Source: Bombus terrestris (lineage: Eukaryota; Arthropoda; Insecta; Hymenoptera; Apidae). From it: a stretch of DNA of 64,000 nt. The notes under the pieces were generated by a model. That model had not been told where the DNA came from. It made no database searches and saw only the letters and a program-made list of their open reading frames with translations. The DNA is taken from the NCBI RefSeq assembly GCF_910591885.1, contig NC_063278.1, positions 18,863,989 to 18,927,988 on the forward strand, given 5' to 3'. The translations under genes were made by a program, and so were the position numbers. Below are positions 28,701-44,081 of the stretch, piece by piece (position 1 is the stretch's first letter; every line of letters begins with the position of its first letter).

Positions 28701-29563
28701 AACGTTATTAGCTATATCACAATAGCATATAACGTTATACGTTATATCGTAATAGTACATAACGTTATACGTTATATCGTAATAGCATATAACGTTATAC
28801 GTTATATCGTAATACTATATAACGTTATATGTTATATCGTAATAGCATATAACGTTATATGTTATATCGTAATAGCATATAACGTTATACGTTATATCGT
28901 AATAGTATGTAACGTTATACGTTATATCGTAATAGCATATAACGTTATACGTTATATCGTAATAGCATATAACGTTATACGTTATATCGTAATACTATAT
29001 AACGTTATACTTTATATCGTAATAGTATATAACGTTATATGTTATATCGTAATAACATATAACGTTATACGTTATATCGTAATACTATATAACGTTATAC
29101 GTTATATCGTAATAGCATATAACGTTATACGTTATATCGTAATAGCATATAAGGTTATACGTTATATCGTAATAGTATATAACGTTAAAGGTTATATCGT
29201 AATACTGTATAACGTTATTAGCTATATCATAATAGCATATAACGTTACACGTTATATCGTAATAGTATATAACGTTATACGTTATATCGTAATAGTATAT
29301 AACGTTATTAGCTATATCACAATAGCATATAACGTTATACGTTATATCGTAATAGTACATAACGTTATACGTTATATCGTAATAGCATATAACGTTATAC
29401 GTTATATCGTAATACTATATAACGTTATATGTTATATCGTAATAGCATATAACGTTATATGTTATATCGTAATAGCATATAACGTTATACGTTATATCGT
29501 AATAGTATGGAACGTTATACGTTATATCGTAAAAGCATATAACGTTATACGTTATATCGTAAT
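25724..29563. repeat. Complete 1,920-bp tandem duplication (64 monomers x 2, array 4)
   Basis: 25724-27643 and 27644-29563 are colinear monomer by monomer. Differences seen are a loop variant (TAA near 26455, flipped ATA at 28376), ATACGCT against ATACGTT near 26490, and a CTGTATAACG monomer at about 29208 where the first unit has CTATATAACG. The two units part after the GTAAAAGCA marker at the right end. The same duplication is seen with losses in arrays 3 and 6. Confidence 0.85.
28376..28378. other. Palindrome loop flip (TAT read as ATA)
   Basis: The loop between intact ACGT arms reads ATA. It lies in the second unit of the 1,920-bp duplication, whereas in arrays 3 and 6 the flip is in the first unit. 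A single inherited flip does not explain this distribution without gene conversion. Confidence 0.8.
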
Positions 29564-31596
29564 AGCATATAACGTTATACGTTATATCGTAATACTATAT
29601 AACGTTATACTTTATATCGTAATAGTATATAACGTTATATGTTATATCGTAATAACATATAACGCTATACGTTATATCGTAATACTATATAACGTTATAC
29701 GTTATATCGTAATAGCATATAACGTTATACGTTATATCGTAATAGCATATAACGTTATACGTTATATCGTACTAGTATATAACGTTAAAGGTTATATCGT
29801 AATACTATATAACGTTATTAGCTATATCATAATAGCATATAACGTTATACGTTATATCGTAATAGCATATAACGTTATACGTTATATCGTAATACTATAT
29901 AACGTTATACGTTATATAGTAATAGTATATAACGTTATATGTTATATCGTAATAACATATAACGCTATACGTTATGTCGTAATACTATATAACGTTATAC
30001 GTTATATTGTAATAGCATATAACGTTATACGTTATATAGTAATAGCATATAACGTTATATGTTATATCGTAATAACATATAACGCTATACGTTATATCGT
30101 AATAGTATATAACGTTATACGCTATATCGTAATAGTATATAACGTTATACGTTATATCGTAATAGCATATAACGTTATACGTTATATCGTAATAGCATAT
30201 AGCGTTATACGTTATACCATAATAGCATATAACGTTATACGTTATATCGTAATAGTATATAACGTTATTAGCTATATCACAATAGCATATAACGTTATAC
30301 GTTATATCGTAATAGTACATAACGTTATACGTTATATCGTAATAGCATATAACGTTATACGTTATATCGTAATACTATATAACGTTATACGTTATATCAT
30401 AGTAGTATATAACGTTGTACGTTATATCGTAATAGTATATAACGTTATTAGATATATCATAATAGCATATAACGTTATACGTTATATCGTAATAGTATAT
30501 AACGTTATATGTTATATCGTAATAGCATATAACGTTATACGTTATACCATAATAGCATATAACGTTATACGTTATATCGTAATAGTATATAACGTTATTA
30601 GCTATATCACAATAGCATATAACGTTATACGTTATATCGTAATAGCATATAACGTTATACGTTATATCGTAATAGTATATAACGTTATATGTTATATCGT
30701 AATAGCATATAACGTTATACGTTATACCATAATAGCATATAACGTTATACGTTATATCGTAATAGTATATAACGTTATTAGCTATATCACAATAGCATAT
30801 AACGTTATACGTTATATCGTAATACTATATAACGTTATACGTTATATCACAGTTATATATAACGTTATACGTTATATCGTAATAGTATATAACGTTATAC
30901 GTTATATCGTAATAGCATATAACGTTATACGTTATATCGTAATAGTATATAAAGTTATATGTTATATCGTAATACTATATAACGTTATACGTTATATCAC
31001 AGTAGTATATAACGTTATACGTTATATCATAGTAGTATATAACGTTATACGTTATATCGTAATAGCATATAACGTTATACGTTATATCGTAATACTATAT
31101 AACGTTATATGTTATATCGTAATACTATATAACGTTATACGCTATATCGTAATAGTATATAACGTTATACGTTATATCGTAATAGCATATAACGTTATAC
31201 GTTATATCGTAATAGCATATAGCGTTATACGTTATACCATAATAGCATATAACGTTATACGTTATATCGTAATAGTATATAACGTTATTAGCTATATCAC
31301 AATAGCATATAACGTTATACGTTATATCGTAATACTATATAACGTTATACGTTATATCACAGTTATATATAACGTTATACGTTATATCGTAATAGTATAT
31401 AACGTTATACGTTATATCGTAATAGCATATAACGTTATACGTTATATCGTAATACTATATAACGTTATATGTTATATCGTAGTACTATATAACGTTATTA
31501 GCTATATCATAATAGCATATAACGTTATACGTTATATCGTAATAGCATATAACGTTATACGTTATATCGTAATACTATATAACGTTATACGTTATA

Positions 31597-31607
31597 TACT
31601 ATTACGA
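31597..31607. other. Inverted 11-bp linker between palindromic arms
   Basis: The linker here reads TACTATTACGA, the exact reverse complement of the usual TCGTAATAGTA. The flanks ACGTTATA and TATAACGT are unchanged and are themselves inverted repeats of each other. An 11-bp inversion between inverted arms explains this in one step, whereas point mutation would need many changes. Related copies are at 53223-53233 and 61143-61153 in array 6. Confidence 0.85.
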
Positions 31608-34600
31608 TATAACGTTATATGTTATATCGTAATACTATATAACGTTATATGTTATATCGTAATACTATATAACGTTATACGCTTTATCGTAATAGTATAT
31701 AACGTTATACGTTATATCGTAATAGCATATAACGTTATACGTTATATCGTAATAGCATATAACGTTATACGTTATATCGTAATACTATATAACGTTATAC
31801 GTTATATCCTAATATCATATAACGTTATACGTTATATCGTAATAGCATATAACGTTATATGTTATATCGTAATACTATATAACGTTATACGCTTTATCGT
31901 AATAGTATATAACGTTATACGTTATATCGTAATAGTATATAACGTTATACGTTATATCGTAATAGTATATAACGTTATACGTTATATCGTAATAGGATAT
32001 AACGTTATACGTTATATCGTAATAGCATATAACGTTATACGTTATATCGTAATAGCATATAACGTTATACGTTATATCGTAATAGTATGTAACGTTATAC
32101 GTTATATCGTAATAGCATATAACGTTATACGTTATATCGTAATAGCATATAACGTTATACGTTATATCGTAATACTACATAACGTTATACTTTATATCGT
32201 TATAGTATATAACGTTATATGTTATATCGTAATAACATATAACGCTATACGTTATATCGTAATACTATATAACGTTATACGTTATATCGTAATAGCATAT
32301 AACGTTATACGTTATATCGTAATAGCATATAACGTTATACGTTATATCGTAATAGTATATAACGTTAAAGGTTATATCGTAATACTATATAACGTTATTA
32401 GCTATATCATAATAGCATATAACGTTATACGTTATATCGTAATAGCATATAACGTTATACGTTATATCGTAATACTATATAACGTTATACGTTATATAGT
32501 AATAGTATATAACGTTATATGTTATATCGTAATACTATATAACGTTATATGTTATATCGTAATACTATATAACGTTATACGCTTTATCGTAATAGTATAT
32601 AACGTTATACGTTATATCGTAATAGCATATAACGTTATACGTTATATAGTAATAGCATATAACGTTATACGTTATATCGTAATAGCATATAACGTTATAC
32701 GTTATATCGTAATACTATATAACGTTATTGGATATATCATAATAGCACATAATGTTATACGCTATATCGTAATAGTATATAACGTTATTAGCTATATCAC
32801 AATAGCATATAACGTTATACGTTATATCGTAATACTATATAACGTTATACGTTATATCACAGTTATATATAACGTTATACGTTATATCGTAATAGCATAT
32901 AACGTTATACGTTATATCGTAATAGCATATAACGGTATACGTTATATCGTAATAGTATATAACGTTATACGTTATATCGTAATAGTATATAACGTTATAC
33001 GTTATATCGTAATAGCATATAACGTTATACGTTATATCGTAATAGTATATAACGTTATACGTTATATCGTAATAGCATATAACGTTATACGTTATATCGT
33101 AATAGCATATAACGTTATACGTTATATCGTAATAGCATATAACGTTATACGTTATATCGTAATACTATATAACGTTATACGTTATATCACAGTAGTATAT
33201 AACGTTATACGTTATATCGTAATAGTATATAACGTTATATGTTATATCGTAATAGCATATAACGTTATACGTTATATCGTAATAGTATATAACGTTATAC
33301 GTTATATCGTAATAGCATATAACGTTATACGTTGTATCGTAATAGTATATAACGTTATACGTTATATCGTAATAGTATATAACGTTATACGTTATATCGT
33401 AATAGCATATAACGTTATACGTTATATCGTAATAGTATATAACGTTATATGTTATATCGTAATAGCATATAACGTTATACGTTATACCATAATAGCATAT
33501 AACGTTATACGTTATATCGTAATAGTATATAACGTTATTAGCTATATCACAATAGCATATAACGTTATACGTTATATCGTAATAGCATATAACGTTTTAC
33601 GTTATATCGTAATAGTATATAACGTTATATGTTATATCGTAATAGCATATAACGTTATACGTTATACCATAATAGCATATAACGTTATACGTTATATCGT
33701 AATAGTATATAACGTTATTAGCTATATCACAATAGCATATAACGTTATACGTTATATCGTAATACTATATAACGTTATACGTTATATCACAGTAGTATAT
33801 AACGTTATACGTTATATCGTAATAGTATATAACGTTATACGTTATATCGTAATAGCATATAACGTTATACGTTATATCGTAATAGTATATAACGTTATAT
33901 GTTATATGGTAATACTATATAACGTTATACGTTATATCATAGTAGTATATAACGTTATAGGTTATATCATAGTAGTATATAACGTTATACGTTATATCGT
34001 AATAGCATATAACGTTATACGTTATATCGTAATACTATATAACGTTATATGTTATATCGTAATACTATATAACGTTATACGCTATATCGTAATAGTATAT
34101 AACGTTATACGTTATATCGTAATAGCATATAACGTTATACGTTATATCGTAATAGCATATAGCGTTATACGTTATACCATAATAGCATATAACGTTATAC
34201 GTTATATCGTAATAGTATATAACGTTATTAGCTATATCACAATAGCATATAACGTTATACGTTATATCGTAATAGTACATAACGTTATACGTTATATCGT
34301 AATAGCATATAACGTTATACGTTATATCGTAATACTATATAACGTTATATGTTATATCGTAATAGCATATAACGTTATATGTTATATCGTAATAGCATAT
34401 AACGTTATACGTTATATCGTAATAGTATGTAACGTTATACGTTATATCGTAATAGCATATAACGTTATACGTTATATCGTAATAGCATATAACGTTATAC
34501 GTTATATCGTAATACTATATAACGTTATACTTTATATCGTAATAGTATATAACGTTATATGTTATATCGTAATAACATATAACGCTATACGTTATATCGT

Positions 34601-35899
34601 AATACTATATAACGTTATACGTTATATCGTAATAGCATATAACGTTATACGTTATATCGTAATAGCATATAGCGTTATACGTTATACCATAATAGCATAT
34701 AACGTTATACGTTATATCGTAATAGTATATAACGTTATTAGCTATATCACAATAGCATATAACGTTATACGTTATATCGTAATAGTACATAACGTTATAC
34801 GTTATATCGTAATACTATATAACGTTATACTTTATATCGTAATAGTATATAACGTTATATGTTATATCGTAATAGCATATAACGTTATACTTTATATCGT
34901 AATAGTATATAACGTTATATGTTATATCGTAATAACATATAACGCTATACGTTATATCGTAATACTATATAACGTTATACGTTATATCGTAATAGCATAT
35001 AACGTTATACGTTATATCGTAATAGCATATAGCGTTATACGTTATATCGTAATAGCATATAACGTTATACGTTATATCGTAATAGCATATAGCGTTATAC
35101 GTTATACCATAATAGCATATAACGTTATACGTTATATCGTAATAGTATATAACGTTATACGTTATATCGTAATAGCATATAACGTTATACGTTATATCGT
35201 AATAGTATATAACGTTATATGTTATATCGTAATACTATATAACGTTATTAGATATATCATAATAGCATATAACGTTATACGTTATATCGTAATAGTATAT
35301 AACGTTATACGTTATATCGTAATAGCATATAACGTTATACGTTATATCGTAATAGTATGTAACGTTATACGTTATATCGTAATAGCATATAACGTTATAC
35401 GTTATATCGTAATAGCATATAACGTTATACGTTATATCGTAATACTATATAACGTTATACTTTATATCGTAATAGTATATAACGTTATACGTTATATCGT
35501 AATAGCATATAACGTTATACGTTATATCGTAATAGTATATAACGTTATATGTTATATCGTAATACTATATAACGTTATTAGATATATCATAATAGCATAT
35601 AACGTTATACGTTATATCGTAATAGTATATAACGTTATACGTTATATCGTAATAGCATATAACGTTATACGTTATATCGTAATACTATATAACGTTATAC
35701 GTTATATCGTAATAGCATATAACGTTATACGTTATATCGTAATAGTATATAACGTTATATGTTATATCGTAATAGCATATAACGTTATACGTTATATCGT
35801 AATAGTATATAACGTTATACGTTATATCGTAATAGCATATAACGTTATACGTTATATCGTAATAGTATATAACGTTATACGTTATATCGTAATAGCATA

Positions 35900-36838
35900 T
35901 GTCGGAGATGAAAGAACGCCGGAGCTCCTCCTTGGATTCGCGGGAACACCGCAACTCTGTAACTTAGATTAAACAAATGCCGCTCCGATTGTTCGAGATT
36001 TATGATCATGAGCTTGGGCTCGAGTGGACAATCAGTCGCCGAACGTAGCCGCGGTCAAAGGGATGAACGTTTTATCTGACAAAGGCACAGAGTAACTCTA
36101 TTCCTCTCCTTAAAAGAAATAGTCGTAGCGACACGTGGCAGTAAATACTTCAATAGTTTCTATCCCGCGGCCCGCCACACGCAGATTTTGTCCTCCGAGT
36201 AAGATGATCGCCGGGTGTCGGCATGCCTTTGCGGCATATGTTTAGCTAACGTGAGGACCCGCTATAGATCTTAAGATTCAGTCAAGCGGAGTCCGTCAAA
36301 TAGACTTTGTTGCAACTACGGGAAGATAGGAGAAACCTATCCTCCACGAGCGTTGCCCCCCGTCAACAACCTCCCCTCAAGGGCGGCCAGCATCTCTTTC
36401 AAAATGCCGATATGGAGATCGACCAATTAGCAATAGCGCTAATTTCCCTCTCCTTTGGAACGAAAGCTTTCTTTGACGAATCCGAGGATCTCATATCCTT
36501 AGACCCACCCAATATAGTTTTCCTCGACGACATCGTCGAGACGGAGAGGCATTCTTTGGTACGACCTCATCGACGAATGACAGTGCCGCCTTACAACCAG
36601 TGATTACCACACATCTAGTTAACAGAGAGAGTTAGACTTGAACTGTGCGAGAACATACGTTTACCATCCCGTGACCGCGGATTCGTTTCGAACCTAAGGT
36701 CATTATCACTAGTGCTACGAGTGCTTAATCTTGTTAATAAGCCTGTGCTAATAAACTCTCCGTTGTATCACAACAATGGCTAATTCTAATGAAAATCCAT
36801 CAAACGCCCATCTCCTTAATCCTGACTCTAATCCGACA
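35900..36838. mobile_element. 939-bp TG...CA element, copy 4 (TG-type)
   Basis: It is complete, with CATA at 35896-35899 and 36839-36842. It shares TG with copy 2 at 36025-36026, and I found no difference between copies 2 and 4. The AATAAA is at 36750-36755 and CACGTG at 36132-36137. It marks the start of the second roughly 22.9-kb super-repeat. Confidence 0.85.
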
Positions 36839-37350
36839 CATATAACGTTATACGTTATATCGTAATAGCATATAACGTTATACGTTATATCGTTATACTA
36901 TATAACGTTATACGTTATATCGTAATAGCATATAACGTTATACGTTATATCGTAATAGCACATAACGTTATACGTTATATCGTAATACTATATAACGTTA
37001 TACGTTATATCGTAATAGCATATAACGTTATACGTTATATAGTAATAGCATATAACGTTATACGTTATATCGTAATAGCATATAACGTTATACGTTATAT
37101 CGTAATACTATATAACGTTATTGGATATATCATAATAGCATATAATGTTATACGCTATATCGTAATAGTATATAACGTTATACGTTATATCGTAATAGCA
37201 TATAACGTTATACGTTATATCGTAATACTATATAACGTTATTGGATATATCATAATAGCATATAACGTTATACGTTATATCGTAATAGCATATAACGTTA
37301 TACGTTATATCGTAATAGCATATAACGTTATACGTTATATCGTAATACTA

Positions 37351-38070
37351 TATAACGTTATATGTTATATCGTAATAGCATATAACGTTATACGTTATAC
37401 CATAATAGCATATAACGTTATACGTTATATCGTAATAGTATATAACGTTATTAGCTATATCACAATAGCATATAACGTTATACGTTATATCGTAATACTA
37501 TATAACGTTATACGTTATATCACAGTAGTATATAACGTTATACGTTATATCGTAATAGTATATAACGTTATACGTTATATCGTAATAGCATATAACGTTA
37601 TACGTTATATCGTAATAGTATATAACGTTATATGTTATATGGTAATACTATATAACGTTATACGTTATATCACAGTAGTATATAACGTTATACGTTATAT
37701 CATAGTAGTATATAACGTTATACGTTATATCGTAATAGCATATAACGTTATACGTTATATCGTAATACTATATAACGTTATATGTTATATCGTAATACTA
37801 TATAACGTTATACGCTATATCGTAATAGTATATAACGTTATACGTTATATCGTAATAGCATATAACGTTATACGTTATATCGTAATAGCATATAGCGTTA
37901 TACGTTATACCATAATAGCATATAACGTTATACGTTATATCGTAATAGTATATAACGTTATTAGCTATATCACAATAGCATATAACGTTATACGTTATAT
38001 CGTAATAGTACATAACGTTATACGTTATATCGTAATAGCATATAACGTTATACGTTATATCGTAATACTA
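37351..38070. repeat. 720-bp pre-element block inserted in post-element satellite
   Basis: Compared with the start of array 4, array 5 has 24 extra monomers here; the TCATAATAG monomer expected near 37364 appears near 38084. The extra block carries the TTATACCATAATAG, TCACAGTAG, ATATGGTAATAC and TCATAGTAG markers. These lie in the same order just left of the conserved flanks of the elements (for example 10741-11430). Boundaries are approximate to one or two monomers. Confidence 0.75.
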
Positions 38071-38640
38071 TATAACGTTATACGTTATATCATAATAGCA
38101 TATAACGTTATACGTTATATCGTAATAGTATATAACGTTATATGTTATATCGTAATACTATATAACGTTATACGTTATATCGTAATAGTATATAACGTTA
38201 TATGTTATATCGTAATAACATATAACGCTATACGTTATATCGTAATACTATATAACGTTATACGTTATATCCTAATAGCATATAACGTTATACGTTATAT
38301 CGTAATAGCATATAACGTTATACGTTATATCGTAATACTATTTAACGTTATACGTTATATCGTAATAGCATATAACGTTATACGTTATATCGTAATAGTA
38401 TATAACGTTATACGTTATATCGTAATAGCATATAACGTTAAACGTTATATCGTAATAGCATATAACGTTATACGTTATATCGTTATACTATATAACGTTA
38501 TACGTTATATCATAGTAGTATATAACGTTATACGTTATATCGTAATAGCCTATAACGTTATACGTTATATCGTAATACTATATAACGTTATATGTTATAT
38601 CGTAATAGTATATAACGTTATATGTTATATCGTAATAACA

Positions 38641-40400
38641 TATAACGCTATACGTTATATCGTAATACTATATAACGTTATACGTTATATCGTAATAGCA
38701 TATAACGTTATACGTTATATCGTAATAGCATATAAGGTTATACGTTATATCGTAATAGTATATAACGTTAAAGGTTATATCGTAATACTGTATAACGTTA
38801 TTAGCTATATCATAATAGCATATAACGTTACACGTTATATCGTAATAGTATATAACGTTATACGTTATATCGTAATAGTATATAACGTTATTAGCTATAT
38901 CACAATAGCATATAACGTTATACGTTATATCGTAATAGTACATAACGTTATACGTTATATCGTAATAGCATATAACGTTATACGTTATATCGTAATACTA
39001 TATAACGTTATATGTTATATCGTAATAGCATATAACGTTATATGTTATATCGTAATAGCATATAACGTTATACGTTATATCGTAATAGTATGGAACGTTA
39101 TACGTTATATCGTAAAAGCATATAACGTTATACGTTATATCGTAATAGCATATAACGTTATACGTTATATCGTAATACTATATAACGTTATACTTTATAT
39201 CGTAATAGTATATAACGTTATATGTTATATCGTAATAACATATAACGCTATACGTTATATCGTAATACTATATAACGTTATACGTTATATCGTAATAGCA
39301 TATAACGTTATACGTTATATCGTAATACTATATAACGTTATACGTTATATCGTAATAGCATATAACGTTATTAGCTATATCACAATAGCATATAACGTTA
39401 TACGTTATATCGTAATAGTACATAACGTTATACGTTATATCGTAATAGCATATAACGTTATACGTTATATCGTAATACTATATAACGTTATATGTTATAT
39501 CGTAATAGCATATAACGTTATATGTTATATCGTAATAGCATATAACGTTATACGTTATATCGTAATAGTATGTAACGTTATACGTTATATCGTAATAGCA
39601 TATAACGTTATACGTTATATCGTAATAGCATATAACGTTATACGTTATATCGTAATACTATATAACGTTATACTTTATATCGTAATAGTATATAACGTTA
39701 TATGTTATATCGTAATAACATATAACGCTATACGTTATATCGTAATACTATATAACGTTATACGTTATATCGTAATAGCATATAACGTTATACGTTATAT
39801 CGTAATAGCATATAAGGTTATACGTTATATCGTAATAGTATATAACGTTAAAGGTTATATCGTAATACTGTATAACGTTATTAGCTATATCATAATAGCA
39901 TATAACGTTACACGTTATATCGTAATAGTATATAACGTTATACGTTATATCGTAATAGTATATAACGTTATTAGCTATATCACAATAGCATATAACGTTA
40001 TACGTTATATCGTAATAGTACATAACGTTATACGTTATATCGTAATAGCATATAACGTTATACGTTATATCGTAATACTATATAACGTTATATGTTATAT
40101 CGTAATAGCATATAACGTTATATGTTATATCGTAATAGCATATAGCGTTATACGTTATATCGTAATAGTATGGAACGTTATACGTTATATCGTAAAAGCA
40201 TATAACGTTATACGTTATATCGTAATAGCATATAACGTTATACGTTATATCGTAATACTATATAACGTTATACTTTATATCGTAATAGTATATAACGTTA
40301 TATGTTATATCGTAATAACATATAACGCTATACGTTATATCGTAATACTATATAACGTTATACGTTATATCGTAATAGCATATAACGTTATACGTTATAT
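38641..40400. repeat. 1,080-bp-offset duplication (array 5)
   Basis: Sequence from about 38641 to 39320 recurs at 39721-40400 (offset 36 monomers). Shared markers are the AAGGTT, TTAAAGG, CTGTATAACG and TTACACG monomers followed by TATGGAACG and GTAAAAGCA. One clear difference is TATAGCG for TATAACG at about 40141. The segment between the two copies includes the TTAGCTATATCACAATAG order shared with array 3. Confidence 0.75.
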
Positions 40401-43400
40401 CGTAATAGCATATAACGTTATTAGCTATATCATAATAGCATATAACGTTATACGTTATATCGTAATAGCATATAACGTTATACGTTATATCGTAATACTA
40501 TATAACGTTATACGTTATATAGTAATAGTATATAACGTTATATGTTATATCGTAATAACATATAACGCTATACGTTATGTCGTAATACTATATAACGTTA
40601 TACGTTATATTGTAATAGCATATAACGTTATACGTTATATAGTAATAGTATATAACGTTATATGTTATATCGTAATAACATATAACGCTATACGTTATAT
40701 CGTAATAGTATATAACGTTATACGCTATATCGTAATAGTATATAACGTTATACGTTATATCGTAATAGCATATAACGTTATACGTTATATCGTAATAGCA
40801 TATAGCGTTATACGTTATACCATAATAGCATATAACGTTATACGTTATATCGTAATAGTATATAACGTTATTAGCTATATCACAATAGCATATAACGTTA
40901 TACGTTATATCGTAATAGTACATAACGTTATACGTTATATCGTAATAGCATATAACGTTATACGTTATATCGTAATACTATATAACGTTATACGTTATAT
41001 CATAGTAGTATATAACGTTGTACGTTATATCGTAATAGTATATAACGTTATTAGATATATCATAATAGCATATAACGTTATACGTTATATCGTAATAGTA
41101 TATAACGTTATATGTTATATCGTAATAGCATATAACGTTATACGTTATACCATAATAGCATATAACGTTATACGTTATATCGTAATAGTATATAACGTTA
41201 TTAGCTATATCACAATAGCATATAACGTTATACGTTATATCGTAATAGCATATAACGTTATACGTTATATCGTAATAGTATGTAACGTTATACGTTATAT
41301 CGTAATAGCATATAACGTTATACGTTATATCGTAATAGCATATAACGTTATACGTTATATCGTAATACTATATAACGTTATACTTTATATCGTAATAGTA
41401 TATAACGTTATACGTTATATCGTAATAGCATATAACGTTATACGTTATATCGTAATAGCATATAACGTTATACGTTATATCGTAATAGTATATAACGTTA
41501 TATGTTATATCGTAATACTATATAACGTTATTAGATATATCATAATAGCATATAACGCTATACGTTATATCGTAATACTATATAACGTTATACGTTATAT
41601 CGTAATAGCATATAACGTTATACGTTATATCGTAATAGCATATAACGTTATACGTTATATCGTAATAGTATATAACGTTAAAGGTTATATCGTAGTACTA
41701 TATAACGTTATTAGCTATATCATAATAGCATATAACGTTATACGTTATATCGTAATAGCATATAACGTTATACGTTATATCGTAATACTATATAACGTTA
41801 TACGTTATATAGTAATAGTATATAACGTTATATGTTATATCGTAATACTATATAACGTTATATGTTATATCGTAATACTATATAACGTTATACGCTTTAT
41901 CGTAATAGTATATAACGTTATACGTTATATCGTAATAGCATATAACGTTATACGTTATATCGTAATAGCATATAACGTTATACGTTATATCGTAATACTA
42001 TATAACGTTATACGTTATATCCTAATAGCATATAACGTTATACGTTATATCGTAATAGCATATAACGTTATACGTTATATCGTAATACTATATAACGTTA
42101 TACGTTATATCGTAATAGCATATAACGTTATACGTTATATCGTAATAGTACATAACGTTATACGTTATATCGTAATAGCATATAACGTTATACGTTATAT
42201 CGTAATACTATATAACGTTATATGTTATATCGTAATAGCATATAACGTTATATGTTATATCGTAATAGCATATAACGTTATACGTTATATCGTAATAGTA
42301 TGTAACGTTATACGTTATATCGTAATAGCATATAACGTTATACGTTATATCGTAATACTATATAACGTTATACGTTATATCGTAATAGCATATAACGTTA
42401 TACGTTATATCGTAATAGCATATAAGGTTATACGTTATATCGTAATAGTATATAACGTTAAAGGTTATATCGTAATACTATATAACGTTATTAGCTATAT
42501 CATAATAGCATATAACGTTACACGTTATATCGTAATAGTATATAACGTTATACGTTATATCGTAATAGTATATAACGTTATTAGCTATATCACAATAGCA
42601 TATAACGTTATACGTTATATCGTAATAGTACATAACGTTATACGTTATATCGTAATAGCATATAACGTTATACGTTATATCGTAATACTATATAACGTTA
42701 TATGTTATATCGTAATAGCATATAACGTTATATGTTATATCGTAATAGCATATAACGTTATACGTTATATCGTAATAGTATGGAACGTTATACGTTATAT
42801 CGTAAAAGCATATAACGTTATACGTTATATCGTAATAGCATATAACGTTATACGTTATATCGTAATACTATATAACGTTATACTTTATATCGTAATAGTA
42901 TATAACGTTATATGTTATATCGTAATAACATATAACGCTATACGTTATATCGTAATACTATATAACGTTATACGTTATATCGTAATAGCATATAACGTTA
43001 TACGTTATATCGTAATAGCATATAACGTTATACGTTATATCGTAATAGTATATAACGTTAAAGGTTATATCGTAATACTATATAACGTTATTAGCTATAT
43101 CATAATAGCATATAACGTTATACGTTATATCGTAATAGCATATAACGTTATACGTTATATCGTAATACTATATAACGTTATACGTTATATAGTAATAGTA
43201 TATAACGTTATATGTTATATCGTAATAACATATAACGCTATACGTTATATCGTAATACTATATAACGTTATACGTTATATTGTAATAGCATATAACGTTA
43301 TATGTTATATCGTAATAGCATATAACGTTATACGTTATATCGTAATAGTATATAACGTTATACGTTATATCGTAATAGCATATAACGTTATACGTTATAT

Positions 43401-44078
43401 CGTAATAGCATATAACGTTATACGTTATATCGTAATAGTATATAACGTTATACGTTATATCGTAATAGTATATAACGTTATACGTTATATCGTAATAGCA
43501 TATAACGTTATACGTTATATCGTAATAGTATATAACGTTATACGTTATATCGTAATAGCATATAACGTTATACGTTATATCGTAATAGCATATAACGTTA
43601 TACGTTATATCGTAATAGCATATAACGTTATACGTTATATCGTAATACTATATAACGTTATACGTTATATCACAGTAGTATATAACGTTATACGTTATAT
43701 CGTAATAGTATATAACGTTATATGTTATATCGTAATAGCATATAACGTTATACGTTATATCGTAATAGTATATAACGTTATACGTTATATCGTAATAGCA
43801 TATAACGTTATACGTTATATCGTAATAGTATATAACGTTATACGTTATATCGTAATAGTATATAACGTTATACGTTATATCGTAATAGCATATAACGTTA
43901 TACGTTATATCGTAATAGTATATAACGTTATATGTTATATCGTAATAGCATATAACGTTATACGTTATACCATAATAGCATATAACGTTATACGTTATAT
44001 CGTAATAGTATATAACGTTATTAGCTATATCACAATAGCATATAACGTTATACGTTATATCGTAATAGCATATAACGT

Positions 44079-44081
44079 ATA
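44079..44081. other. Palindrome loop flip (TAT read as ATA) creating a TAA
   Basis: The loop reads ATA between intact arms. The homologous monomer in arrays 2, 3 and 4 (near 10711, 22334 and 33597) has loop TTT. The flip puts TAA at 44080-44082 and ends the otherwise open plus-strand frame. Confidence 0.8.

Larger units (their letters stand above)
25576..35899. repeat. 30-bp satellite, array 4 (344 monomers)
   Basis: The array is 344 x 30 + 4 bp long and in register. It opens with a complete 1,920-bp tandem duplication. From about 28.5 to 34.3 kb it is colinear with array 6 at offsets of 21,626 and then 21,536 bp; the 90-bp step is 3 monomers. It carries the inverted linker at 31597-31607. 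It also carries TCACAGTTATATATAACG junctions near 30850, 31365 and 32865, both shared only with array 6. Its last 2 kb is the conserved element flank. Confidence 0.97.
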
